Below, in pieces: positions 46,729 through 56,083 of a DNA stretch of 56,126 nt. The notes beneath the pieces are model-generated. The model worked only from the letters and a program-made list of their open reading frames with translations, had not been told where the DNA came from and ran no database searches. The DNA is from Paraglaciecola polaris LMG 21857 (lineage in GTDB: Bacteria > Pseudomonadota > Gammaproteobacteria > Enterobacterales > Alteromonadaceae). A program made the translations under genes and the position numbers. Numbering within the stretch: position 1 is the first letter of the stretch; each line of letters starts with the position of its first letter. The stretch is from positions 1 through 56,126 of the forward strand of contig NZ_BAER01000095.1 in assembly GCF_000315055.1 (NCBI RefSeq), written 5' to 3'.

Positions 46729-48028
46729 CTACTATTGCCGACTGGCCCTGTTGAGTATTTTAGGCGCTAAAGTGCACAGTATATTAACCATGCTTACCAT
46801 TGCTCTTGGGATTGCAGCCTGTACGATCACCTTGACTTTGGTTAACAGCATGTCGTCTAATCCGATTGCCCATAAAAGTGGGCAGTTATTTCGCGTGCAA
46901 TTAGATAACTGGGATCCGAATCAGGCTGCGATATCTCCGGATCTGCCCCCTGAATTCGTTACTTGGACCGATGCCCGTAATGTCGTTCAAGCAAGACAAG
47001 CAAAACGCCAGAGTGCCAGCGCCATAACCTGGGGAATGGTCAACCCGGCAGAGCAAGGACTAACCCCATTTCTGGCATTGATGCGCGTCACCAGCAAAGA
47101 CTTTTTCCCCATGTTTGATGTGCCTTTTTTATATGGCGCAGGTTGGGATGAAAACGCTGAACAAAATAACGATTATGTGGTGGTATTAAGCAAAGAAACC
47201 AATCAACGGGTTTTTCATGGTGCCAACTCGGTTGGCCAAACACTTACCATGTTGGGCGCTACCTTTACCGTGGTCGGGGTATTGAACGACTGGCACCTGT
47301 CACCAAAGTTTTACGACATGTCTTATGGCGCGTTTAGTGATCCAGAAGAAATGTATTTACCCTTAGAGTTAAAAGCGGTGTTTGAATTGCCCCATGGCGG
47401 GATAACAAGTTGCTGGAAGGCGGTAGAAAGCGAGCGTTATGATGCATTTATGCATTCGGAATGCACTAATTTCCAGCTTTGGGTCGAATTGGATAATCCC
47501 CAACAAAAATCACAGTTTGCTGACTATCTCACCCAGTACGTACAACAGCAGAAATCCTTAGGCCGCTTCCCTCGTCCATTGAATAACCGATTGTTAAATG
47601 TTGCTCAATGGCTTGAATATAAACAAGTGGTTAAACAAGATGTGCAAATTATGTTTTGGTTATCAATTATGTTTTTGCTGGTTTGCTTAATCAATGCGGC
47701 GAGCTTATTAAGTGCCAAATTACACACCAAGCATAGCGAAATAGGCCTGCGCCGGGCCTTGGGTGCTAATTTTAGTCAAATCGTAATGCAATATTCACTT
47801 GAGGTTGTTTTCATCGGCCTGTGTGGCGGCTTGATAGGCATTATTTTAGCGTTAGTGGGATTGCAGGGGGTTGCCTCACTTTATGCTGGTTATGGACGCT
47901 TGATCGAACTTGATATACCTATCGCACTAAGCGTTATTCTACTGGCAGTTATGGGTACTATTATCGCGGGACTCGTGCCCGTTTATACTGCATGTCGCCC
48001 AGTGTTAGCCACACAATTGAAACAGTAA
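46721..48028 (+). CDS. ABC transporter permease, FtsX/MacB type (1)
   Basis: 435 residues from the GTG at 46721, chosen because FNYYCRLALLSILGAKVHSILTM is the usual amino end of the family; the same frame is open upstream inside the ATPase gene to 46646. One amino-terminal helix (ILTMLTIALGIAACTITLTLV) is followed by a large periplasmic MacB-PCD domain and three carboxy-terminal helices with the motif EIGLRRALGANFSQIVMQY. No lipoprotein or peptide substrate can be named. Confidence 0.88.
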   Translation: MFNYYCRLALLSILGAKVHSILTMLTIALGIAACTITLTLVNSMSSNPIAHKSGQLFRVQLDNWDPNQAAISPDLPPEFVTWTDARNVVQARQAKRQSASAITWGMVNPAEQGLTPFLALMRVTSKDFFPMFDVPFLYGAGWDENAEQNNDYVVVLSKETNQRVFHGANSVGQTLTMLGATFTVVGVLNDWHLSPKFYDMSYGAFSDPEEMYLPLELKAVFELPHGGITSCWKAVESERYDAFMHSECTNFQLWVELDNPQQKSQFADYLTQYVQQQKSLGRFPRPLNNRLLNVAQWLEYKQVVKQDVQIMFWLSIMFLLVCLINAASLLSAKLHTKHSEIGLRRALGANFSQIVMQYSLEVVFIGLCGGLIGIILALVGLQGVASLYAGYGRLIELDIPIALSVILLAVMGTIIAGLVPVYTACRPVLATQLKQ

Positions 48029-48043
48029 CCGAGGGCTTATCTA

Positions 48044-49270
48044 ATGAATTTACTGCTAAATATCGGTCCTATATTTCGTGCCCTGTTACAGCAAAAATTC
48101 AGCGCGATATTAGTCGTGATACAAGTCGCAATCACAATGGCCATAATCACCAATGGCGTTGCGATTACATGGGATCGTTATGTGCATATAGAGCGTGAAA
48201 GTGGCATTGATGAGCCCAATTTGTTTTTTCTTACCAGCTCTGGATTCAGTCAAGATTTCAACCCCAGAGCCTCTATAGAGCAAGACTTAGCGCTTATTCG
48301 TGGTACAGATGGGGTGATAGACGCGCTACAAGCCAATTCATTTCCACTGTCAGACAGCGGCAACTGGTATGAGATCCAAACGAGCCCTGAGAGCAGTGCC
48401 CAACTCATTCCCGCTGCGAGTTATAAATTCGATGAGCACGGCATCAATACCTTTGGGTTAACATTGCTAGCAGGTGAAAACTTTAACCAACAGGATACCT
48501 TATGGCTTGAGGAAGCTGATAGCCAATGGCCGAGTCACGTTTTACTTAGCCGCGCAACAGCGGCGGCGTTATTTGGTGATCAGCAATGGCAAAAAGCCGT
48601 AGGCAAAACGATTTATGTCAATCACAACACGCCCATAATTGTTAAAGGGATTGTTGAACAATTATATGCCCCTTGGGTTGACTGGGCACATGTAGAACAA
48701 ACAATTATCTCCCCTGCCCGAGTCACCCATAACTCAGCACGCTATGTTATTCGTACGCAGCCCGGGCGACGAGATGAAATTATGCAAACATTAACGGCAA
48801 CACTGGCCAAGATGAACACCCAACGGGTCATTCGTAAAGTAAAAAGTATTCAACAGGCCAAAGATGAAATCTACGCTGCGGATATTGCCACCGTCAGCAT
48901 ATTACTGATCGTCATAATCGTGTTGGCCTTTGTGACGGCTATGGGAGTGGCGGGGTTAGCCAGTTTTAATATCAATAAACGCAGGCAACAAATAGGTATC
49001 CGCCGAGCATTAGGGGCAAGTAAGCGTCAAATATTGCATCATTTTATGCTCGAAAACGCACTACTTTGTGCAATGGGTGTGTTGTTAGGCAGCATAGTGA
49101 CACTCGGCTTGAATGTTTTTCTCGTATCCCAGTATGCTCTTGTGCCGCTGCCGCTATATTATTTGCCACTTGGAATAGTAAGTTTATTCCTGATTAGTCA
49201 GTTAGCGGTGATTAAGCCCGCTTATCGCGCGATGGGCGTTTCCCCTGCGATGGCAACCAGAAGTAACTAG
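48044..49270 (+). CDS. ABC transporter permease, FtsX/MacB type (2)
   Basis: 408 residues. Same architecture as the preceding permease: amino-terminal helix (AILVVIQVAITMAIITNGVA), periplasmic domain, and three carboxy-terminal helices with IGIRRALGASKRQILHHFM. It differs clearly from its neighbour in sequence, so the pair probably forms a heterodimer with the single ATPase. Spacing from the first permease is 15 bases. The gene ends about 70 bases before the convergent Toprim gene with no clear terminator between. Confidence 0.88.
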   Translation: MNLLLNIGPIFRALLQQKFSAILVVIQVAITMAIITNGVAITWDRYVHIERESGIDEPNLFFLTSSGFSQDFNPRASIEQDLALIRGTDGVIDALQANSFPLSDSGNWYEIQTSPESSAQLIPAASYKFDEHGINTFGLTLLAGENFNQQDTLWLEEADSQWPSHVLLSRATAAALFGDQQWQKAVGKTIYVNHNTPIIVKGIVEQLYAPWVDWAHVEQTIISPARVTHNSARYVIRTQPGRRDEIMQTLTATLAKMNTQRVIRKVKSIQQAKDEIYAADIATVSILLIVIIVLAFVTAMGVAGLASFNINKRRQQIGIRRALGASKRQILHHFMLENALLCAMGVLLGSIVTLGLNVFLVSQYALVPLPLYYLPLGIVSLFLISQLAVIKPAYRAMGVSPAMATRSN

Positions 49271-49342
49271 TTTACGTTTACCCTAGGTGCGTTGTTATCA
49301 GGCTAAACAGAATGCCTGGGAAGAGATGCTCCCGACCCCATT

Positions 49343-50230
49343 TTATTGAGCAGGATAAAGGGCCAAAGGCACGCGATACATTTTCTGCTGTCGTAACCCA
49401 GCACGTTTACAAGCCATTAAACCTATCAGTGACTGCCAGCTTGACGGGCAATCCCGGCGTAAACCTGCCAGTAACTTCTCTTGCTCAACGGGGAAGTGTT
49501 GCGGCACTAAATTAGCATCCAAATACGCATAGGTTGGTAACAATAAATGTGTACATTGGCCACCCACAGCAATGCGTACGCCCATTAAATCAAAATCACC
49601 AAAATAGATCACTGGCTTCGCACTGTGATCCTTGCGCCATTGCTGTAACAAATGGCTGGCGGCAACACTGTAATGGCTATCACCTCGATAAAAGACCAGT
49701 ACCTTTTGCAAGTCACTCTTTACCTGGGCTGAAAATACATGCCAATCATTAAAGCTATCACGATTTTCTATCATCAAAAGCGCGTCATAACCACTGACAT
49801 CTAAAGCTCGTATATCCAGTTCGATGTTCACTTGCTGACTCGGGTAAAAGTCCTGTTTGAAGCGGTCTACAATTGAAGGTTGTGTTAGCGCACATAGGAT
49901 CAAGTGATGAGTAGGCTTTATGCTCCCTTGCTTTTCATCAGCACTTTTTTGGGCGGCGCTTTGATGCGTATCTTGGCTAAAATCAGTAAATATATCCTCA
50001 CCCATGCTCATCTGGTAAGCATCCCGAATAGCCTCAATGGCGTCTCGGTGAAAACGATAACGCTTATCCATGACAAGCCAATGGCCAGGCTCTATGTATG
50101 CCTGTTCGCACCAAGTGGTAATCTGCTTCACCGTGGCGACTTTTTGCGTGAAGGCACTATCATCGTACATTAAGGCGAAATACTGTTCCTTTAACAGTGC
50201 TTTCGCCTTAGGGGTGAGTGCGTCTGTCAT
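49343..50230 (-). CDS. Toprim-domain protein, Wadjet JetD / MksG-like (putative nuclease)
   Basis: 295 residues. The carboxy half holds a Toprim-type core: E155 in LLMIENRDSF and D212/D214 in IYFGDFDLMGVRIA, joined by VFYRGDSHYSVAASHLLQQW, the pattern of JetD proteins, where Toprim cleaves DNA captured by the condensin. The amino half (about 1-100) is probably a DNA- or partner-binding arm. It is the last gene of the operon, eight bases after the MukF-like gene. Nuclease activity is inferred from the retained acidic residues. Confidence 0.82.
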   Translation of the reverse strand: MTDALTPKAKALLKEQYFALMYDDSAFTQKVATVKQITTWCEQAYIEPGHWLVMDKRYRFHRDAIEAIRDAYQMSMGEDIFTDFSQDTHQSAAQKSADEKQGSIKPTHHLILCALTQPSIVDRFKQDFYPSQQVNIELDIRALDVSGYDALLMIENRDSFNDWHVFSAQVKSDLQKVLVFYRGDSHYSVAASHLLQQWRKDHSAKPVIYFGDFDLMGVRIAVGGQCTHLLLPTYAYLDANLVPQHFPVEQEKLLAGLRRDCPSSWQSLIGLMACKRAGLRQQKMYRVPLALYPAQ

Positions 50231-50238
50231 TGTCCGTA

Positions 50239-51513
50239 TTAACCTGTCGCCTGAAACTCATCGAAGAAACGCATACCCAAAGTGACATCTTCAATAATAT
50301 GCAAATGGTTAAACGGGCTGTGTCGGTCGCTGTCTTTTTTGAGCATAAAACTCTGCTTGTTTTGCTGAGGTAGGCCTTCGTATTCTGCCACGATTTGAAA
50401 CAACCACATTTCAGGCTCCCAAGGTAATTGCTGTTCAGCGAGGTATTCAACACCACTTATCGCTGCGCTACTTTCAATTACGTGCAAAAAGTAATCTTCC
50501 ACATCTTTTGCTAATTGCTTTTGCTCTGTGGCCACTAAATCTTGTATCGATGTCGCAAAACCTTGAGTTTGTTTTTCAGAATGTAATGCTGGAACCAGAT
50601 CTCTTGGAATAGCGCGGGCGAGTTCAGCTAACGCGTAACTGTCTTGTGCCCTGTCTATGGCAATAAACCCTAGTGCAATTATGCCGTGCGCCTGATTTAT
50701 CACAGACGGCACTTGACTCCGGTTGGCGTAATCTCCAACTTTAAAATTCGGATGCTGACGTAAAAAAGCACTCATGCGATTAACCAACAATGCACGTTCT
50801 TGTTGATGGCGAAAACGCGCCATGAGCAACACCAAACGCTTTTGTACCTCAAACAAGGAACCTGAATGCTCTGAAATACGGGCCTGTAGTTGACTAACAA
50901 GCAACTTGCGTAATGCGCCGTCACTGCCGGCTAATTGAATCAAATCATCGAAGTTAATGATTTTAAAACCATCCAATATACGGCGTAATTGACGCTGGGC
51001 GAGCTCAATTTCTAATATTTTATCGTCTAAACTGCTAACAAAACCAAACTCCGTGTTCAATCTATGCCAAAGACTCTCAATGGCATCACCGAACTGACCG
51101 GTCATATCATGCACACGCTCGGTAAGCAGCTGCATATGGTGTTCACTGGCAGCATAATCCCCTTTTTGCCGCGCGCCGTGCAATGACTGTACCCGGGTGT
51201 GGATCAAGTCTAAATGTTCGCCTACGTCAGAGTTGATCTGCCGTTTACGTTCATCCTGGGTTAAACCTGCAATAAGTTCATTTACATTAGGTCGCAGGCT
51301 CAGAGGTTGTTGCTCGTCTGGGCGCCACAGAATGCGCCCGTTAATCAGTTTGTCGAGGGCTTGTTGGCTGAAACTGCTCTCATCAACATGACCTTGCAAA
51401 TACCCTTGCATCAGGGCATCAGCGTGTTTACCAATCAGCTCCAAGCGCTCTTTTCCTAACGCATATAAAGGATTACTTTGGGCGCTGCTTTTTGCTTCTA
51501 CTAGGGCGCTCAA
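50239..51513 (-). CDS. MukF/kleisin-like protein (Wadjet JetA-like)
   Basis: 424 residues. The amino part looks like a winged-helix region (SNPLYALGKERLELIGKHADALMQGYL), the middle (about 90-260) is helical with heptad-like spacing (VHDMTGQFGDAIESLWHRLNTEFGFVSSLDDKI), and the end is globular (HSPFNHLHIIEDVTLGMRFF). This is the outline of a bacterial kleisin that bridges the SMC heads. The name rests mainly on operon context plus fold outline; direct similarity to known JetA or MukF is not evident by eye. The start overlaps the upstream stop (ATGA). Confidence 0.68.
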   Translation of the reverse strand: MSALVEAKSSAQSNPLYALGKERLELIGKHADALMQGYLQGHVDESSFSQQALDKLINGRILWRPDEQQPLSLRPNVNELIAGLTQDERKRQINSDVGEHLDLIHTRVQSLHGARQKGDYAASEHHMQLLTERVHDMTGQFGDAIESLWHRLNTEFGFVSSLDDKILEIELAQRQLRRILDGFKIINFDDLIQLAGSDGALRKLLVSQLQARISEHSGSLFEVQKRLVLLMARFRHQQERALLVNRMSAFLRQHPNFKVGDYANRSQVPSVINQAHGIIALGFIAIDRAQDSYALAELARAIPRDLVPALHSEKQTQGFATSIQDLVATEQKQLAKDVEDYFLHVIESSAAISGVEYLAEQQLPWEPEMWLFQIVAEYEGLPQQNKQSFMLKKDSDRHSPFNHLHIIEDVTLGMRFFDEFQATG

Positions 51514-52133
51514 AACATCGCCTCTTGCTCAGAGATATCGTCGCTAATAGGCACATTCTCTTCATCTTTAATGAAGCGCACCAGTTCAATCAGTTGCTCA
51601 ACTTTACCCGTTACAATATAAAATAAACGGTCTTTGTGAGGCTGATACAAATAGCCAAGCTCCTTAATACGTTTAAAGACTTGCTTGATTTGCATGTCAG
51701 ACTTATCGCTGGTGGATTTGAACAACTTATCGCTGGAGAGCTGCGCAAGACGTTGACTAAGGGATTGGTTATCTACCACCTTTGATTCAAAATCCTGTAA
51801 CTTAATCGTGTCTCCGGCACTAAGCGCGCCATCTTTGCCCATGGCTTCTTGGACTAGCTGCATCCATTCCAACATAGGTAACAGCGACTGCACTGTGGCG
51901 TTAAACTGATGGCTTAATTGTTGGCGAGCTTGCTGATTTAAGTCGCAGTAAGCGAGAAAATAGACCGCACCATCTTCACTTTTGGCCACACGACGATTTA
52001 ACGGACGCAGAAAGTGATTAAGATCTTCAACCAGTTGCGCGTTCTGCAGTTTATGAAAACTATGCTCGTCCGTTACCGCGCAGATAAACTCGCCTTCTAA
52101 TAAGCGTTCTAATAGTGGGCCATTTTCTATCAT
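51510..52133 (-). CDS. MukE-like subunit (Wadjet JetB-like)
   Basis: 207 residues. It starts MIENGPLLERLLEGEFICAVTDEHSFHKLQN and contains a likely winged helix near 150-190 (QIKQVFKRIKELGYLYQPHKDRLFYIVTGKVEQLIELV). Small tandem winged-helix proteins of this size bind the kleisin in MukBEF, Mks and Wadjet complexes. Overlaps of four bases with both neighbours (ATGA at each junction) show tight translational coupling, as for subunits made in fixed ratio. The function is inferred from context. Confidence 0.68.
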   Translation of the reverse strand: MIENGPLLERLLEGEFICAVTDEHSFHKLQNAQLVEDLNHFLRPLNRRVAKSEDGAVYFLAYCDLNQQARQQLSHQFNATVQSLLPMLEWMQLVQEAMGKDGALSAGDTIKLQDFESKVVDNQSLSQRLAQLSSDKLFKSTSDKSDMQIKQVFKRIKELGYLYQPHKDRLFYIVTGKVEQLIELVRFIKDEENVPISDDISEQEAMF

Positions 52134-55100
52134 GCTGTCACCTGTGACTGTTCATTGCCAATCGTTTTATTTTGTTGCAGACGCTGAGCGATACGACTCA
52201 GCTTAGGTTCAATTTTTTCTAGGCGTTGTCTTTGTTTATCAATCAAATAGCGATGTTTAAACAACATCAACACATCAGATTCAGGGTTAGGAAATGCACC
52301 TAAAATATGAATGTGGTTGGTATCGCAGGCGGTGAACAATTTCTCGACGTTGTGATAGGCCAATGTACCAATTTCGTCTATGGGCCAGTGAATATCGATG
52401 TTAGCGTTGTTACGTAACAAACGGGTAAAGGCCAATAAAAACTTACATAAAATCAAGTACGCCATGCCGTGACTCGAAGACTCTAACAGTTGACGGTCAT
52501 TTTTGATCACCAAGTCTGAGCCGCCTTCGTTCAAGTGCAGTTCTAAGCGCAACAAGGATTCAATACTATAATTGGCATCATTTGGCAGTACTTCTACCAC
52601 GTCGGCCAATGTATCTAAATAGGCTTCACTCGGTAAAAAAGCATCGGATTTATTCCAACTATCGTATTGCTGGGCGAATCGCTTAAGGGGCGTCCAGAAG
52701 TTTAATTCATCTACCGTCGATATTATTTTCACCTCGGAGCGGGCTATACCGTCGAGGGTTAAATCATCGGAAACTTCGTCGGTTAATCGTTTGCTCTGTA
52801 GGGATATTTTGCGATTGATATCACTGAAAACAGTGAAAAACTTATTCAGATCGCCCCCTATGGTTTCACCTTGCTCAACAATTTGTCGCTGGCGTGATGC
52901 CAATATACTCAGTAAACGTTGCAGGATCGGTAACCTGTCACGCACATTGGCATCGTCATCTAATACGCTAAACGCTTGCAGCATGGCATCTAAGAAGTCC
53001 TTACCGGCATCTTTTCCAAGACTTGCTTCGAATTCCGTTAGGGCTTCTTTAAGCTTTTTCTCGCCACGACTGCGACTTTCGAGGGCTTCAGTGCAACGGC
53101 TGATACGTTCAGCCTGATCACCTACATTTATCTCGTGATCATCATCAGCGGTAAATGAAAATACTATGTTCGCCAACTGCCTGACCATAGGTTCGATTTC
53201 TGTTACCAACGCTCCCCAAGCAGCTAGACGTTTTTCAACTGCTGATAGTGCTTGGCTTAGCTCTGTGCGTTTGTTTTGATACTGACGTTGCAAGGACGTT
53301 TGCTGCTGTGTCAATTGTTGGGATAACGCTTTAAGCTCAGCTTCTTGCTCGAGTAAAATGGGGCGTTGCTTAAGCCAATCTGACTGCATAAACGTTTTGT
53401 ACTCGTTTAGTTCTTCCCGGCGACCCGTCACGCTTTGAATATGACTTTTCAAAGATTCTGTTTGCTGTTTCAGCGCTTTCAACGTGTTGGGGTCAATATC
53501 TTTATTCGCCAGCTCCTGATTGAACGCATCTTCTAATTGCTTAATTTGCTCACGGTTTTGCTGGCGCTTATATTCAACTTGTTTGTCTAATTCATCTATT
53601 TGTTCATCTAATACCGCTAGCTCATCTTGCCAACCGGATTTAAATTCCAGTAACTGCTCGTCGTAATCAGATTTAAGCAAAGCGATTGCGGCGGATTTTT
53701 GCTCAACTATTTGCTGTTTTTCATGCAGCAGGCTTTGTAACGTTTGCTGAGCCTGGGCCCGCCTTTTCTCTAAGGCAGTTTTCAGTTCATCAGAAAAGCG
53801 CTGCTTGGCGCTTTGCGCATAACTCACTTCTTGCTCTGCCTGTTCGAAGGCTCGGTTTCGCTCAGACACCATTTCACGTTGAATTTCAGCTTCTTGATGA
53901 AGCTGGTCTAACTCAGACTCAGTCTGCTTTTGGTGCTTCTCTGCGCCGAGTAAATGCTTGGTGGCTTGCTCAAGCGCTAAGCGCAGCGCCGTTTCATCTT
54001 GCGCATAAGCCGGCGCATCAATAACCGACATATCCAGCTGGACACCTAAAACGCTATTATCGTGTTCTTTGCTACTCGCGGCGACTAGTACAGGTGACAG
54101 GTCTTTCCGTTCAAGTAAAGGCTCAACAATCAACCTACCTATGCTGTGCTCCCAACCGGGTTTATTGTCACGTAAAAACTGACGTAAGCTGTCTTGTTCA
54201 GGAGATAGTTGTTTATGTAACTGTTGTAAATGATCTTTACCTTGCCTAGTGGCAAGCCTAGCTCGGTGCAGGTCTTTGTCTGCTTCGTCGCGTTTTTGCT
54301 GACATTGCTGATGCGTAGTTTCAGCTTGTTTTTTAGCACTGGAGCTTTGTTGCCATGCACGCTGTGCTAATTCTAAGCGTTTGTCTGCCAGCCCACCATT
54401 TTCAACTTCTTGATCTGTGGCCGATGCATGTTTAGCCTGATGTTCTTGGCGCACAATACTACGCTCAACATTCATTAACTGTTGTTCAAATTGCTGAGCT
54501 TGCTGTTCTTTACGCTGTTCAAATTGACCGCGTAATTCGGTTTCCTTATCTTGATGTGTTTGGCGAACATTTTCTTTCTGTTGCCTGATGACTTTCACAC
54601 TCGCTTGGTTCTTGCGCGATAATCTCTCTAACGACTCAGATAATTTAAATTTCTGTTGTTCAAGCTGACTCTGCAGATCTTTGTGTTGTTCAATCAGTAA
54701 GTTGTATTGCTCTAAACCTTGCTCATATTCTTCGCGCTTTAACGGTAGCGCATCCATGTCTTTTTGCAGCCGTTCGATATCTGTGTCTTGATATTTTTCA
54801 TACTGCTGCTGTAAATGATCCAAACGGGACGACTTGGCCCCAAGTTGTTCCTTGGTTTCACTAAGACGGCTATTGAGCTCCCCTTCTGCCTTTTCAAAAA
54901 TGTCTTTTTCAGAACGCTGTTGGTTCTTTAGAGCGCTGCGGTTTTCCTGACCGTCAGCTTTTTCTGTGGTTAAGGTGTGCAAGTCTTTTTCTAACAGCGG
55001 TTTAAGCAGGAGTAGCTGCTGTTCAATGACATTAAGCTGCTCAGTCTGTCCCTGAATTTTTTCATATTCGTCCTGCATACTCTGTAAACGCATGGTCTGG

Positions 55101-55816
55101 CGCATTTGCGTGATCCATTCACGCGCCTTAGTATTTTTCACAGTCGTCATTGGCTGCACTAAACCATCTTCTTCGAAAATGGCTGCCAGCATAGTGCGCA
55201 AGGTATCCATTTTGCCTTCTTTGGCATGGACCGCACTGACGAGCTTTTCCATGTGACGAATGCGATGTTGACTCGACACTAAACTGTAACGACTGGCTAA
55301 CTGGCGCAGCTTGGTATTCTCGCGCCCCGATCCCCCGACACTCGCATCGTTTTGGATGATCCCTCTAAATTCACTGGTTGCCTGGATCTTATGAGAAAAA
55401 TCAATCTGCAGCTGTCTGAGTTGCTTAATCCATTGTTCGGGCATCATAGCTTGAGCTTCGCCATTCTCCATAGCCACTAATAGTTGTTCACTTTGGTACG
55501 GGGCACCGATAAAGCGATATTGCACGCCGTCGCTGCCTTTTCTGGTTAGCACGACCTGACATTGATGACCATCTTCTCGCTGATATTCATAGATAAGATA
55601 GCTATTGGCATGGGGCAAATAAAATTCATCAAACTTTTTACGGGTTTTAGGCACCACTTTACTAGGTAACTCCCCATAAAAAACCGGGATAAGGCGCTGT
55701 AAGGTGGTTTTACCTGATGCGTTGGTACCACAGATATTACTGTGCCCAGATACATCAAGTTCAACAAAACCGGGAAGATGACAATTAATTAATATAATGC
55801 GGTGTAACCCAGGCAT
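52130..55816 (-). CDS. SMC/MukB-like ATPase of the DUF3584 family (Wadjet JetC-like)
   Basis: 1228 residues. The head opens with MPGLHRIILINCHLPGFVELDVSG and a Walker A GTNASGKTT (G30-T38). YLP at 66-68 and the GKT are the two motifs given for Pfam DUF3584, whose function is undescribed. A long coiled coil (about 230-1000, rich in Q, E, K, L) with a hinge-like interruption near 550-620 (GWEHSIGRLIVEPLLERKDLSPVLVAA) follows. The carboxy head has SSHGMAYLILC (1114-1124) where LSGG is expected, and a Walker B HWPIDEIGTL (D1147, E1148). Start supported by AAGGA five bases upstream. It is the first gene of the four-gene operon. Confidence 0.85.
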   Translation of the reverse strand: MPGLHRIILINCHLPGFVELDVSGHSNICGTNASGKTTLQRLIPVFYGELPSKVVPKTRKKFDEFYLPHANSYLIYEYQREDGHQCQVVLTRKGSDGVQYRFIGAPYQSEQLLVAMENGEAQAMMPEQWIKQLRQLQIDFSHKIQATSEFRGIIQNDASVGGSGRENTKLRQLASRYSLVSSQHRIRHMEKLVSAVHAKEGKMDTLRTMLAAIFEEDGLVQPMTTVKNTKAREWITQMRQTMRLQSMQDEYEKIQGQTEQLNVIEQQLLLLKPLLEKDLHTLTTEKADGQENRSALKNQQRSEKDIFEKAEGELNSRLSETKEQLGAKSSRLDHLQQQYEKYQDTDIERLQKDMDALPLKREEYEQGLEQYNLLIEQHKDLQSQLEQQKFKLSESLERLSRKNQASVKVIRQQKENVRQTHQDKETELRGQFEQRKEQQAQQFEQQLMNVERSIVRQEHQAKHASATDQEVENGGLADKRLELAQRAWQQSSSAKKQAETTHQQCQQKRDEADKDLHRARLATRQGKDHLQQLHKQLSPEQDSLRQFLRDNKPGWEHSIGRLIVEPLLERKDLSPVLVAASSKEHDNSVLGVQLDMSVIDAPAYAQDETALRLALEQATKHLLGAEKHQKQTESELDQLHQEAEIQREMVSERNRAFEQAEQEVSYAQSAKQRFSDELKTALEKRRAQAQQTLQSLLHEKQQIVEQKSAAIALLKSDYDEQLLEFKSGWQDELAVLDEQIDELDKQVEYKRQQNREQIKQLEDAFNQELANKDIDPNTLKALKQQTESLKSHIQSVTGRREELNEYKTFMQSDWLKQRPILLEQEAELKALSQQLTQQQTSLQRQYQNKRTELSQALSAVEKRLAAWGALVTEIEPMVRQLANIVFSFTADDDHEINVGDQAERISRCTEALESRSRGEKKLKEALTEFEASLGKDAGKDFLDAMLQAFSVLDDDANVRDRLPILQRLLSILASRQRQIVEQGETIGGDLNKFFTVFSDINRKISLQSKRLTDEVSDDLTLDGIARSEVKIISTVDELNFWTPLKRFAQQYDSWNKSDAFLPSEAYLDTLADVVEVLPNDANYSIESLLRLELHLNEGGSDLVIKNDRQLLESSSHGMAYLILCKFLLAFTRLLRNNANIDIHWPIDEIGTLAYHNVEKLFTACDTNHIHILGAFPNPESDVLMLFKHRYLIDKQRQRLEKIEPKLSRIAQRLQQNKTIGNEQSQVTA

Positions 55817-55849
55817 AGCTGTCCTTTACTCAGGGATGGGGAAAAACAC

Positions 55850-55865
55850 GCCAAACAGGTTTGGC
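55850..55865. promoter_or_regulatory. Palindrome upstream of the SMC operon (candidate operator)
   Basis: GCCAAAC-AG-GTTTGGC, a perfect 7-2-7 palindrome 34 bases upstream of the SMC start. On the minus strand a TAAAAT word lies about 30 bases further upstream as a possible -10, so the palindrome would fall just after the start of transcription, a common place for a repressor. No regulator gene is in view. Confidence 0.45.
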
Positions 55866-56083
55866 AAAATACGAATGGCAAATTTTACCTAGATTTAAGC
55901 GACTTGAATACCTTGAAATTGGCTTAGTCGATTAGGAATGACATTTAGTCGCACAATGAACAACGAACGAGCGGATTAAAACAACTTTAGTAAACCAACG
56001 TAATAGCTCTAATTACACTATGCCGTAACTAATTTGCTTTTGTTTTTACTTTGAATTCTACCAACGATTACTGAGGTATCGGT

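Noticed and set aside
49343-55816. Operon as the housekeeping MukBEF condensin
   Set aside because: MukB is about 1480 residues with a different head sequence, MukBEF has no Toprim partner, and the gene order differs.
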